Source of the DNA: an uncultured Bacteroidota bacterium
GTDB lineage: Bacteria; Bacteroidota; Bacteroidia; Chitinophagales; Chitinophagaceae
DNA length: 64,000 nt
Reading direction: 5' to 3'
NCBI GenBank assembly: GCA_903865435.1
Contig: CAIPJS010000064.1
Span: forward strand, 49,851 to 113,850
The notes below the pieces were generated by a model that worked only from the letters and a program-made list of their open reading frames with translations, had not been told where the DNA came from and searched no databases. Position numbers and translations under genes: made by a program. Of the stretch, positions 27,042 to 36,482 are shown piece by piece (within the stretch, counting starts at the first letter, position 1; each line of letters starts with the position of its first letter).

Positions 27042-28292
27042 ATGGCAAAAATTAGTCCTTTTGAAGCAGTGCGTCCACAGCCACAATTAGCAAAACAAGT
27101 GGCCAGCAAACCTTACGATGTTTTAAATAGTGCAGAAGCAAAATTGGAAGCAGTAGGCAATGCTTATTCTTTTTTACATATCACAAAAAGTGAAATTGGG
27201 TTACCCGAAACTACAGATACACATAGTGCAGAAGTATATGAATTGGCATTGAATAATTTAAATGCTTTTATACAAAGAGATGTGTTGTTTAAAGAATCCA
27301 AGCCTTGTTATTATATTTATCAATTAATTATGGAAGGCCGCGCACAAACTGGTTTAGTTTGTGTAAGCAGCATTGATGATTATAATGAAGGCATCATTAA
27401 AAAGCATGAATTTACGCGTCCCGAAAAAGAATTAGACAGAATCAATCATATCAAAACAACTGGTGCGCAAACAGGCAATGTTTTTTTGGCGTATCGAAAT
27501 CAAACAGAAGTAGATAGTTTAATAGAAAAATGGAAAACTACAAAAAATCCAGTGTATGATTTTACGGCCGAAGATGGTATACAGCATACAGTTTGGGCAG
27601 TGAGTGATGAAGCAACCATTGATCAAATCACCCATTTATTTGCTACACAAGTGCCTTGCACTTATATCGCCGATGGGCATCATAGAGCAGCTTCTGCAGC
27701 AAAAGTAAAATTGAGTTTGGCTGATAATGTGGTAAAGCCAGGTGATGAAGAAAAGAAAGTTTCAGACTATTTTTTAACTACTTTGTTTCCATCCAATCAA
27801 TTACAAATCATGGATTACAATCGAGTAGTGAAAGATTTGAATGGCCATAGTGCAGCAGCATTGATTGAATCTTTGTCAAAAGATTTTGACATAACAGCAG
27901 AAGAAAAAGCATTTAAACCAAATACATTGCATCATTTTGGAATGTATCTTAATAAAACCTGGCATCAATTAATTGCCAAGGAGGGAACTTATACGAATGA
28001 TCCAATTGGTGTATTAGATGTTACGATATTATCTAATAACATTTTAGCCAAACATTTAGGCATTCAAGATCAAAGAACTGACAAGCGTATCGATTTTGTT
28101 GGTGGGATTCGTGGTTTGGGCGAATTGGAAAAAAGAGTAGACAGTGGTGAAATGGCCATTGCCTTTAGTTTGTATCCAGTAACCATAGATCAATTATTTA
28201 ATATTGCCGATGCAGGCGAAGTAATGCCTCCAAAAAGCACCTGGTTTGAACCCAAATTAAGGGATGGCTTACTTACTCATTTGATTTACTAG
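27042..28292 (+). CDS. DUF1015 family protein, possible serine-linked enzyme
   Basis: 416 residues, a DUF1015 protein (family usually about 410). The N terminus has SPFEAVRPQP and KPYDVLN, with YIADGHHRAASA in the middle (DGHHR at 211-215). The DGHHR motif recalls the ParB/sulfiredoxin-like fold of free serine kinases such as SbnI and archaeal SerK, and DUF1015 genes are frequently next to serA/serC, as here. Serine phosphorylation or serine-pathway regulation is therefore a reasonable but unproven idea. A box gAACTTTG lies 5 bp before the ATG, so it may also have its own promoter. Confidence 0.85.
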   Translation: MAKISPFEAVRPQPQLAKQVASKPYDVLNSAEAKLEAVGNAYSFLHITKSEIGLPETTDTHSAEVYELALNNLNAFIQRDVLFKESKPCYYIYQLIMEGRAQTGLVCVSSIDDYNEGIIKKHEFTRPEKELDRINHIKTTGAQTGNVFLAYRNQTEVDSLIEKWKTTKNPVYDFTAEDGIQHTVWAVSDEATIDQITHLFATQVPCTYIADGHHRAASAAKVKLSLADNVVKPGDEEKKVSDYFLTTLFPSNQLQIMDYNRVVKDLNGHSAAALIESLSKDFDITAEEKAFKPNTLHHFGMYLNKTWHQLIAKEGTYTNDPIGVLDVTILSNNILAKHLGIQDQRTDKRIDFVGGIRGLGELEKRVDSGEMAIAFSLYPVTIDQLFNIADAGEVMPPKSTWFEPKLRDGLLTHLIY

Positions 28293-28447
28293 TAGTTATT
28301 AAATAAGTAGAGGGCAGTTTAATAATATAGTTAGGTCTACTATTAAATCTAATCAGGTTATACAATCCTTTTCTTTCTATTTCATAGGCTATTTTCTTTT
28401 TTTTCTGACTCTATTTCAGTATTTTGTTACACAATATTGCTTGCTGT

Positions 28448-30229
28448 ATGGAATATAAAAGACTCTTCGATTGTATTGATTATCAATTGCAACATTTTCC
28501 TAAAGAAGATATGTTGTCGGGCAAAGAAAATGGGGCTTGGAGAAAATATTCTACTGAGGAAGTAGCGCATACTGTGAATCAGTTAAGTGCTGGTTTATTA
28601 AGTTTAGGTTTAACAGGTAATAATTTTACACCCGAAGGCAGTGATAAAATTGCCATCATTAGTGCCAACCGACCCGAGTGGTTAATGGCCGATATGGCTA
28701 CCCAGCAAATCGGTGTCATATGGGTGCCAGTATATCCAACGACCAATCCCATCGAACTTGCTTTTATTTTAAAAGATGCATCAGTACAATATATTTTTGT
28801 AAGTAATAAAGAATTGTATGATAAAGTGATGTCGGTGAAATCACAAGTAGATTGTTTGAAAGAGGTCTTCACCTTTGATCAGATTGCTGGCGCCAAACAT
28901 TGGACCAGCTTATTAAGTAATGATGCAGCCTTGTTGGAAAAGGTAGCTACCCTAAAAAAAACAATTCCAGTAGACCAGGTCGCCACATTTATTTATACTT
29001 CTGGTACAACAGGTACACCTAAGGGGGTGATGTTAACGCATAAGAATATTTATTTTAATTTAATGTCTGGTAAAAATACTTTCCCGTTTCCTGACGCACC
29101 TACAGATAAAGTATTGAGTTTTTTACCCTTGAATCATATTTTCGAAAAAGTGGCTTCTTATATTTATATGTACAGTGGAATGAGTATTTATTATGCCGAA
29201 AGTTTAGAAACTATTGGTGATAATTTAAAAGAAATTTGTCCGCAAGCTTTTTCAACAGTGCCTAGATTGTTAGAAAAAGTATTTGAAAAAATAATGATCA
29301 AGGGGGAAGAATTAACTGGCATCAAAAGAAAATTATTTTTCTGGGCAGTAGCCTTGGGCGAAAAATATGATAATTTAATTCCAGGCTCTTGGTGGTACCG
29401 CACACAATTAAAACTGGCCAATAAACTAATATTTAATAAGTGGAGAGAAGCATTGGGCGGCAATGTAAAATACATAGTAACTGGCGGTGCAGCTTGTCAA
29501 GTAAAATTATTGCGCATTTTTAATGCTGCACAAATTCCAGTATTTGAAGGTTATGGCCCTACCGAAAATAGCCCCATCATCAGTATTAATTTAAGAACAC
29601 CCGGAGGTACCAAATATGGAACTGTAGGTGAAGTGATTCAAGGCGTACAATACAAGCTAGAAGCCGATGGAGAAATATGTGTAGCAGGTCCAAGTGTGAT
29701 GTTGGGTTATTACAAACGCCCCGACCTTACCGCCGAAACTATTATAGATGGATGGTTGCATACGGGAGATATTGGAGAAATTATTGATGGTAGGTATTTA
29801 AAAATCACCGACCGAAAAAAAGAATTGTTTAAAACCAGTGGAGGTAAATATGTGGCGCCTCAACCTATTGAAAATAAAATGAAAGAAAGTCCTTTCATTG
29901 AACAAATTATGTTGATTGGTGATAACAAAAAATTTGTGTCTGCATTGATAGTTCCTGCATTTGGAAAGTTAAAAGAATGGTCCAAACACCATGGCATTGA
30001 ATATTTAAGCAATGAAGCCATTGTAAAAAATACCATGGTCATAACCATGATCGAAGATATTGTAGAGGAGTACAATCAACTATTTAATCAAGTGGAGCAA
30101 GTAAAAAGATTTGCTTTGATAACAAGAGAATGGAATGTTGAAAATGGTGAAATGACACCTAAATTAAGTATCAAACGTAAAGTAGTCTTAGATCATTTTG
30201 CAAAAGAAATTGATGCATTGTATGTTTAA
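28448..30229 (+). CDS. Long-chain fatty acid--CoA ligase
   Basis: Activates fatty acids to acyl-CoA with ATP for beta-oxidation or lipid synthesis. 593 residues from ATG 28448 (MEYKRLFD); an in-frame ATG at 28424 adds eight unconserved residues. The AMP-binding motif YTSGTTGTPKGVMLTH is at about 187-202, then the A5 motif GYGPTENSP, GWLHTGDIG and a C-terminal ITDRKKELFKTSGGKYVAP with the adenylation lysine region. Its TAA stop overlaps the stop of the convergent gene at 30226-30229. Confidence 0.92.
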   Translation: MEYKRLFDCIDYQLQHFPKEDMLSGKENGAWRKYSTEEVAHTVNQLSAGLLSLGLTGNNFTPEGSDKIAIISANRPEWLMADMATQQIGVIWVPVYPTTNPIELAFILKDASVQYIFVSNKELYDKVMSVKSQVDCLKEVFTFDQIAGAKHWTSLLSNDAALLEKVATLKKTIPVDQVATFIYTSGTTGTPKGVMLTHKNIYFNLMSGKNTFPFPDAPTDKVLSFLPLNHIFEKVASYIYMYSGMSIYYAESLETIGDNLKEICPQAFSTVPRLLEKVFEKIMIKGEELTGIKRKLFFWAVALGEKYDNLIPGSWWYRTQLKLANKLIFNKWREALGGNVKYIVTGGAACQVKLLRIFNAAQIPVFEGYGPTENSPIISINLRTPGGTKYGTVGEVIQGVQYKLEADGEICVAGPSVMLGYYKRPDLTAETIIDGWLHTGDIGEIIDGRYLKITDRKKELFKTSGGKYVAPQPIENKMKESPFIEQIMLIGDNKKFVSALIVPAFGKLKEWSKHHGIEYLSNEAIVKNTMVITMIEDIVEEYNQLFNQVEQVKRFALITREWNVENGEMTPKLSIKRKVVLDHFAKEIDALYV

Positions 30230-31797
30230 TGCTGCTGTAATTCGAATTTCTCTTTAATAATGGCTTGCACTTCTTTACCTTGAATTTTACTTTCTAGCCA
30301 AGAAATGATGTCTAAATACATAAAGGCCCTACTTTCTAATTTATTATTTGCAAGTGGTGATAAGGTTTCTAATAAATTAGCAAATGATTTTTTGATAATA
30401 GTTTTATTGGCCAATAAACTATTTGCTTCTCCACCACTTTGAATGGATTTTCTTAAAAAATTAAATAATACTTCTTCAACAGTACTCAGGTTTTTCATCT
30501 TATACATAAACCGATATACCGACTTTGATAAGTAATTTACCAGTTCCATGTTGCCCAATTCATAGTGTGCAATTAAATGTAGCAAACGCGCATAACATTG
30601 TAAATCATCTCTCAAGTTTAATTTCCAATTGATGATACGATTTAAATAATCAATGGCTTTGGCAGGCTTTCCAGCTCCAAAGTACAAGCAAGCAATTTTA
30701 TAATAAAATACCAATACGCGATGGCTGTCTAAATAAAGATCAATTTCTTTCAATTGGGCTTCCATAGTGGGTATCATGGCCAACCCTTCGCTAAAACTAC
30801 CTTCTAAAAAATGCTTATTAATCTTAGCAATGTATAAGTAAATAAAGCTTTGTATTAAATTGTTTTTATTATTTAATACAATGGGGGTGTTGCTGTAATT
30901 TTCTAAAATTGCAATGGTATCATTTAATTTTTGAAAATTTCTTAAATCAAAATGAGCGCTAATTAAATTGTGTAAACCTTTAATGTATTGTGCGGTCTCA
31001 TTTACTTTCATATTTTCTTCCTGCTCAAATAGGTCTACCCATTTTTGTGCGTATCTATAATGCATTAAAAAATCTTGTGTAATAAAACCATACCAACAAT
31101 GACATTGATAACGATACATCCGTTCATAAAAACCTTTGGAAGTTTTTATTTTTTCTAAAATAACATCTTGCATCAATGCATCTAAAGCTAGCCTATCTTC
31201 ATTGTTACGCGCATGACCATGTTGAATGTACCAACCATATAATTGCAAAGAAAGATTAGAAACTTTGGCAATTTGTTCTAAACGAATATTGGCATCGTCA
31301 ATTTCTTCACTCAATTGTTTTGCACGATCTTGCATACTTCGTGTAATGTGCAAGGATTCAATTTTTTTTTCTAAAAACAAAACTTGTAATAAATAAGTAA
31401 CCTGATTGTTTTGTTTGGTGAGCGTTTTTATTTTTTCCAATAAACGAAGACTTTGGATGTATAAACCTTTATTGTATAAAATTTTTGCGTGGTCCAATTG
31501 TTCGTGAATTTGCAAATCAATGTTTTCGCTTTGCTTTACAATTCTTAAACTCGATAAAATTTGATCGTACAAATGGGCCTTTAAATTGGACAATTGTTGT
31601 TTTTGAATACCCTCGTTTTTGCGCAATAATTCCTCTTCGTCGTACTCCTTCATTTTGTCCAAGGCATCAAATAGCTGAATGATTTTTAAATCGGCAGATG
31701 CAGAATTACGCTTCACATACAATTTGAAGTTGCGTTTCTCAGCCCTTTCCAGGGATTTGACTAAAATAAAGAGGACCTCAGTACTCAGGTTGGGCAT
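30226..31797 (-). CDS. Unrecognised alpha-helical (TPR-like) protein
   Basis: 523 residues, no signal peptide and no domain I can name. It is almost entirely helical, with charged amphipathic helices and TPR-like stretches (for example around 115-150 and 370-400 with ACLYFGAGKPAKAIDYLNRI). Similar proteins of about 500 residues are common in Chitinophagaceae and lack a known role. It may be a scaffold or regulator. The stop codon shares TTAA with the convergent acyl-CoA ligase gene. It is divergent from the leu operon, with a 249-bp space between them. Confidence 0.75.
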   Translation of the reverse strand: MPNLSTEVLFILVKSLERAEKRNFKLYVKRNSASADLKIIQLFDALDKMKEYDEEELLRKNEGIQKQQLSNLKAHLYDQILSSLRIVKQSENIDLQIHEQLDHAKILYNKGLYIQSLRLLEKIKTLTKQNNQVTYLLQVLFLEKKIESLHITRSMQDRAKQLSEEIDDANIRLEQIAKVSNLSLQLYGWYIQHGHARNNEDRLALDALMQDVILEKIKTSKGFYERMYRYQCHCWYGFITQDFLMHYRYAQKWVDLFEQEENMKVNETAQYIKGLHNLISAHFDLRNFQKLNDTIAILENYSNTPIVLNNKNNLIQSFIYLYIAKINKHFLEGSFSEGLAMIPTMEAQLKEIDLYLDSHRVLVFYYKIACLYFGAGKPAKAIDYLNRIINWKLNLRDDLQCYARLLHLIAHYELGNMELVNYLSKSVYRFMYKMKNLSTVEEVLFNFLRKSIQSGGEANSLLANKTIIKKSFANLLETLSPLANNKLESRAFMYLDIISWLESKIQGKEVQAIIKEKFELQQH

Positions 31798-31909
31798 CGT
31801 AGCTAATTTAAGTTCAAGTTATTGAAAATCAATCATTTAATCCAAATCTACCCCTATTGCACAATGTAAAATAACTATAAAAATAATGTGAATTACTTGT
31901 GAATTGGGG

Positions 31910-31917
31910 TAAATTTG
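31910..31917 (+). promoter_or_regulatory. Predicted leu-ilv-thr operon promoter (-7 box)
   Basis: TAAATTTG is an exact match to the Bacteroidota -7 consensus TAnnTTTG. The -33 TTG is only partly present (ATG at 31886-31888, 21 bp upstream). Transcription would start around 31923, right at the hairpin that follows. Confidence 0.45.
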
Positions 31918-31923
31918 AACAAT

Positions 31924-31947
31924 AAACGGGCCCTAAGCCCGTTTTTT
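31924..31947 (+). terminator. Intrinsic terminator in the leuA leader
   Basis: AAACGGGC (31924-31931) pairs with GCCCGTTT (31937-31944) around a CCTAA loop, and the T-run extends to 31947. No plus-strand gene ends upstream, so the hairpin lies in the leader of the leu operon. It may be an attenuator or end a stray transcript. Confidence 0.65.
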
Positions 31948-31974
31948 ATCTGTAAAAGGTTCATAATCAATAAG

Positions 31975-32031
31975 ATGCTTGTGATTGAAGCGCTCAAAAT
32001 TCATTCAAAAAGGCATTGGCTTAATAACTAA
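31975..32031 (+). CDS. Candidate leuA leader peptide (18 codons)
   Basis: A short ORF, MLVIEALKIHSKRHWLNN, ends 15 bp before the leuA ATG. It opens Met-Leu-Val-Ile and contains three Leu, two Ile and one Val codons, as expected of a peptide that senses branched-chain amino acids. No terminator lies between it and leuA; the terminator hairpin is upstream of it, which is not the classical arrangement. It could also be chance. Confidence 0.3.
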   Translation: MLVIEALKIHSKRHWLNN

Positions 32032-32046
32032 ATAAACGAATTAAAG

Positions 32047-33198
32047 ATGAGTCAGAAAGTGTTCATATTCGATACTACACTAAGAGACGGAGAACAAGTG
32101 CCGGGCTGTAAATTAAACACCCAAGAGAAATTGGCTTTAGCGGTAAGATTAGAAGAATTAGGTGTAGATATTTTAGAAGCAGGTTTCCCAGTTTCTAGCC
32201 CAGGCGATTTTGAATCGGTCAATCAAATTGCGAAGACTTTAAAAAATACAGTGGTATGTGGTTTATCTCGTGCAGTACAAAATGATATTGAAGTAGCTGC
32301 TGCAGCTTTAAAACCTGCAAAACGTTTTAGAATTCACACAGGTATTGGTACTTCTGATTTACATATCAAATATAAATTCAACGCAACGCGCGAAGAAATT
32401 ATTGAACGTGCAGTGAGCGCTGTTAAATTAGCGCGCAACTTTACAGACGATGTAGAATTTTATGCAGAAGATGCAGGTCGTACTGACAATGAATATTTAG
32501 CTAGAGTGATTGAAGCCGTGGTGAAAGCAGGTGCAACTACTTTAAACATTCCCGATACAACAGGTTATTGTTTGCCTTATCAATACCAAGCTAAAATGGA
32601 ATACTTGGTGAACAATGTTCGAAATATTGATAAAGCTATTTTGTCTTGTCATTGTCATAACGATTTAGGATTGGCTACTGCGAATTCTGTAGCAGGTGTG
32701 ATGGGTGGTGCAAGACAAATTGAGTGTACCATTAATGGATTAGGTGAGCGTGCAGGCAATACAGCACTGGAAGAAGTAGTGATGGTTTTAAATCAACACA
32801 AGGACTTAGGTTATTATACCAATATCAATACAAGGCTTCTAAACCCTATCAGTCATGAGGTTGCAGAGATTATGCGTATGGGTGTGCAACCCAATAAAGC
32901 CATTGTAGGTGGTAATGCATTTTCACATTCATCAGGGATACATCAAGACGGATTTTTGAAAGAAGCACAAACTTATGAAATCATCGATCCTGAATTAGTA
33001 GGGGCAGAAGCCAGTAAAATTGTTTTAACTGCAAGAAGTGGACGCAGTGCTTTAGCGCATCGTTTACAAAAATTAGGTTATCAGTATACCAGAAATGATA
33101 TCGATATTTTATATCCAACTTTTTTACAATTAGCAGATAAAAAGAAAGAAGTCACACATGATGATTTAGTAGAAATAGCTACATCGTATTCGAAATAA
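32047..33198 (+). CDS. leuA: 2-isopropylmalate synthase, short form
   Basis: Condenses acetyl-CoA with 2-oxoisovalerate, the first leucine-specific step. 383 residues: the HMGL-like TIM barrel starts [13 protein letters not shown] (metal Asp and Arg), with [14 protein letters not shown] and the [16 protein letters not shown] segment, then the short linker domain to the end. E. coli LeuA has 523 residues; the C-terminal allosteric domain that binds leucine is missing here. First gene of the twelve-gene leu-ilv-thr run. Homocitrate or citramalate synthase would be the alternative, but the leuCDB context favours LeuA. Confidence 0.9.
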   Translation: MSQKVFIFDTTLRDGEQVPGCKLNTQEKLALAVRLEELGVDILEAGFPVSSPGDFESVNQIAKTLKNTVVCGLSRAVQNDIEVAAAALKPAKRFRIHTGIGTSDLHIKYKFNATREEIIERAVSAVKLARNFTDDVEFYAEDAGRTDNEYLARVIEAVVKAGATTLNIPDTTGYCLPYQYQAKMEYLVNNVRNIDKAILSCHCHNDLGLATANSVAGVMGGARQIECTINGLGERAGNTALEEVVMVLNQHKDLGYYTNINTRLLNPISHEVAEIMRMGVQPNKAIVGGNAFSHSSGIHQDGFLKEAQTYEIIDPELVGAEASKIVLTARSGRSALAHRLQKLGYQYTRNDIDILYPTFLQLADKKKEVTHDDLVEIATSYSK

Positions 33199-33251
33199 GA
33201 GAAAGAATAAAAGAAACTAATAAGAAAGCGTAAACGCAAGAAATTATAGAA

Positions 33252-34655
33252 ATGGGAAAAACAATATTTGATAAAATTTGGGACAAGCATGTTGTCAAGA
33301 TCATTGAAGGGGGGCCTTCGGTATTGTATATCGATAAGCATTTAATACATGAGGTAACCAGCCCGCAAGCTTTTACTGGCATTGAAAAAAGAGGCGCTCC
33401 ATTATTTAGACCAAAACAAATTGTAGCCACTGCGGATCACAATGTGCCTACTATGAATCAGCACTTGCCTATTGCCGATCAATTATCAAAATTTCAAGTA
33501 GATACTTTAATAGAGAATTGTAAAAAACATGGCGTTGAATTATACGGACTAGGCCATCCTAACCAAGGTATTGTGCATGTGATCGGCCCCGAGTTAGGCA
33601 TTACACAACCAGGCATGACCATTGTATGTGGCGACAGTCATACCTCTACCCATGGTGCTTTTGGCTCTATTGCATTTGGTATTGGTACCAGTGAAGTGGA
33701 AATGGTTTTTGCTGCTCAATGTGTAATGCAAACTAAGCCTAAGGTAATGCGCATTAATATTGAAGGCAGTTTACAAAATGGAGTTGTATCAAAAGATATT
33801 ATTTTATACATCATTGCAAAAATATCTGCAAGTGGTGCCACAGGATACTTTGTTGAATACGCAGGTTCTGCTATTCGTGCATTAAGCATGGAAGCAAGAA
33901 TGACTATTTGTAATATGAGTATTGAAATGGGTGCGCGTGGTGGCATGATTGCACCCGATGAAACAACTTATGCGTATATGAAGGGAAGACCCTTTGCACC
34001 GCAGGGGGAAAATTGGAATAAGAAATTAATTGAGTGGAAAGAATTGTATACCGATGCAGATGCAAAATTTGATCTTGAAATAAATATTAATGCAGCGGAT
34101 ATTGACCCCATGATTACTTATGGAACCAATCCTGGTATGGGTTTATCGGTTCAAGGAAAATTACCCACCATGGAAAGTTTTACCGATGCGACCGAAAAAC
34201 AAAACTTTGAAAAAGCATTAGCCTATATGGGTTTAGAAGCGGGACAAAGCTTATTAGGTATGCCTGTGCAATATGTATTTATTGGATCATGTACGAATTC
34301 ACGCATTGAAGATTTTAGATTGGTTGCAAGTATTATCAAAGGCAAACAAAAAAATGCTTCCGTGAAAACTTTAATTGTACCAGGTTCACAAGAAGTGGCT
34401 AAACAAATTAAAGCAGAAGGTTTAGATAAAATATTTACAGCAGCGGGTATTGAAATAAGACAGGCAGGATGTAGTGCTTGTTTAGGTATGAATGAAGATA
34501 AAATACCAGCAGGTGAATATTGTATTAGCACAAGTAACAGAAATTTTGAAGGCCGTCAGGGAGCAGGCGCTAGAACTTTACTAGCAAGTCCATTAACCGC
34601 AGCGGCTGCTTTGTTGACTGGGAAAATTACAGACATAAGAGAAATTTTAAATTAA
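33252..34655 (+). CDS. leuC: 3-isopropylmalate dehydratase large subunit
   Basis: Aconitase-type subunit that isomerises 2- to 3-isopropylmalate with LeuD. 467 residues, normal length. It starts [26 protein letters not shown] lies near 130, and the 4Fe-4S cysteines are in [11 protein letters not shown] and [12 protein letters not shown]. It follows leuA after 53 bp and precedes leuD by 28 bp. Confidence 0.97.
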   Translation: MGKTIFDKIWDKHVVKIIEGGPSVLYIDKHLIHEVTSPQAFTGIEKRGAPLFRPKQIVATADHNVPTMNQHLPIADQLSKFQVDTLIENCKKHGVELYGLGHPNQGIVHVIGPELGITQPGMTIVCGDSHTSTHGAFGSIAFGIGTSEVEMVFAAQCVMQTKPKVMRINIEGSLQNGVVSKDIILYIIAKISASGATGYFVEYAGSAIRALSMEARMTICNMSIEMGARGGMIAPDETTYAYMKGRPFAPQGENWNKKLIEWKELYTDADAKFDLEININAADIDPMITYGTNPGMGLSVQGKLPTMESFTDATEKQNFEKALAYMGLEAGQSLLGMPVQYVFIGSCTNSRIEDFRLVASIIKGKQKNASVKTLIVPGSQEVAKQIKAEGLDKIFTAAGIEIRQAGCSACLGMNEDKIPAGEYCISTSNRNFEGRQGAGARTLLASPLTAAAALLTGKITDIREILN

Positions 34656-34683
34656 TAATACTAGTAGAGAAAATAATTATAGC

Positions 34684-35271
34684 ATGCAATCATTACAAAA
34701 AATAACAAGTAGGTTTATTCCACTACGCATCGAAAACGTAGATACGGATCAAATCATACCTGCGCGTTTTTTGAAAGCCACTACGAAGGAAGGCTTTGGT
34801 AAAAATTTATTTCGTGATTGGAGATATGAAAACGATGATGAGTCTAAACCAAAAACCGATTTTGTTTTAAATCAAAAACAATTTAGCGGCGAGATATTGG
34901 TAGCTGCTAAAAATTTTGGATGTGGTTCTTCGCGCGAACACGCTGCCTGGTCTATTCAAGACTATGGGTTTAAAGTAGTGGTGTCCAGCTTTTTCGCAGA
35001 CATCTTTAAAAACAATGCTTTAAATAATGGGGTCTTGCCTGTAACGGTGTCAGATGCTTTTTTACAAGCCATCTTTGCTGAAGGCGCTGATGCCACACTA
35101 AGTATTGATTTAGAAAAACAAACCATTACCATTGATACAACAGGGGCTTCAGAAAGCTTTGAAATAAATGCTTATAAAAAAACCTGTATGCTAAATGGCT
35201 ACGACGATATTGATTATTTATTAAGCATGAAAGAAGAAATAGAACAGTTTGAATTAAACCATAACAAGTAA
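34684..35271 (+). CDS. leuD: 3-isopropylmalate dehydratase small subunit
   Basis: Swivelling-domain partner of LeuC. 195 residues with the family features [14 protein letters not shown] near the N terminus, [13 protein letters not shown] in the middle and [13 protein letters not shown], all substrate-side segments of the family. It is separate from LeuC, as in most bacteria. 22 bp to leuB. Confidence 0.97.
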   Translation: MQSLQKITSRFIPLRIENVDTDQIIPARFLKATTKEGFGKNLFRDWRYENDDESKPKTDFVLNQKQFSGEILVAAKNFGCGSSREHAAWSIQDYGFKVVVSSFFADIFKNNALNNGVLPVTVSDAFLQAIFAEGADATLSIDLEKQTITIDTTGASESFEINAYKKTCMLNGYDDIDYLLSMKEEIEQFELNHNK

Positions 35272-35293
35272 TAGAAGATAAATCTTTATCAAT

Positions 35294-36409
35294 ATGAAAA
35301 AGAAAATAGCAGTCATCCTAGGCGATGGCATTGGTCCAGAAGTTACAGAGCAGTCTATTAAGGTATTAAATATCATTGCCAAACAATTCAATCATGAATT
35401 TAGTTATATGCATGCAATGATGGGCGCTTGTGCCATTGATGCAACAGGCAATCCATTGCCTGATGAAACTATAGCCATTTGTAAAAGCAGCGATGCTATT
35501 TTATTTGGTGCCATTGGAGATCCAAAATATGACAATGATCCTACTGCCAAAGTAAGACCAGAGCAAGGCTTGTTGAAATTGAGAAAAGAATTACAATTGT
35601 TTGCCAATATCAGACCGGTAATCACTTATGCAGCATTGCAACATCTTACACCATTAAAACCAAAATATTTAGAGAATGTAGATTTTGTTATTTATAGAGA
35701 ATTAACTGGAGGTATTTATTTTGGTGCGAAAAGTTTAAGCGAAGATGGTACCGTAGCCAAAGATGATTGTTCTTATTCTGTTGCAGAAATAGAACGTATC
35801 GCGCATTTGGCATTTGAACATGCACAAAAAAGAAGAAAAAAATTAACCTTGGTAGACAAAGCCAATGTATTAGAAACATCTCGCTTGTGGAGAAGAGTCG
35901 TTCAAGCCATAGCCAAAGCATACAGCGATGTAACTGTGGATTATTTATTCGTAGACAACGCGGCTATGCAAATCATTTTAAATCCAGCACAGTTTGATGT
36001 GGTATTGACAGAAAATTTATTTGGAGACATTATCAGTGATGAAGCATCTGTCTTGTCAGGTTCTTTAGGTTTATTACCTTCTGCATCGGTTGGTAATACG
36101 GTGGCCTTGTTTGAACCCATTCATGGTTCTTATCCGCAAGCCAAAGGAAAAGACATTGCCAATCCTTTAGGATCTATTTTATCATCTGCAATGATGTTAG
36201 ATCATTTTGGATTGAACCAAGAAGCCAATTTGGTAAGAGCAGCAGCAGCATGGTGTTTGAACAGTGGTTTTGTGACCAAGGACATCGATCCAATGAACAG
36301 TTATACCACTACCGCAATTGGAGATTTGATATGTGAGTACATCGAAAAACAAGTAACAGGAGAAGGACATGTGCATCATGAAAGATTACATAAGTCTACC
36401 ATCATCTAA
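35294..36409 (+). CDS. leuB: 3-isopropylmalate dehydrogenase
   Basis: NAD-dependent oxidation and decarboxylation to 2-oxoisocaproate, the last leucine step before transamination. 371 residues. ILGDGIGPEV is at the N terminus, YRELTGGIYFG in the middle, DKANVLETSRLWRRVV, and the metal/NAD region NLFGDIISDEASVLSGSLGLLPSAS with FEPIHGSYPQAKGKDIANP. Cytoplasmic dimer in the family. ilvD follows after 73 bp. Confidence 0.97.
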   Translation: MKKKIAVILGDGIGPEVTEQSIKVLNIIAKQFNHEFSYMHAMMGACAIDATGNPLPDETIAICKSSDAILFGAIGDPKYDNDPTAKVRPEQGLLKLRKELQLFANIRPVITYAALQHLTPLKPKYLENVDFVIYRELTGGIYFGAKSLSEDGTVAKDDCSYSVAEIERIAHLAFEHAQKRRKKLTLVDKANVLETSRLWRRVVQAIAKAYSDVTVDYLFVDNAAMQIILNPAQFDVVLTENLFGDIISDEASVLSGSLGLLPSASVGNTVALFEPIHGSYPQAKGKDIANPLGSILSSAMMLDHFGLNQEANLVRAAAAWCLNSGFVTKDIDPMNSYTTTAIGDLICEYIEKQVTGEGHVHHERLHKSTII

Positions 36410-36482
36410 CAAACATTCGTCTTAAGGTTAGGAGACAAAAGGGGTGTATTTTTACCAATGGCTTTTTAAAGAACAAAAAAAT

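Noticed and set aside
28293..28447. Terminator after the DUF1015 gene
   Set aside because: TTTAATA/TATTAAA repeats are weak, AT-only and lack a T-tract.
31798..32046. T-box riboswitch for leuA
   Set aside because: No specifier loop or T-box sequence is visible; T-boxes are not expected in Bacteroidota.
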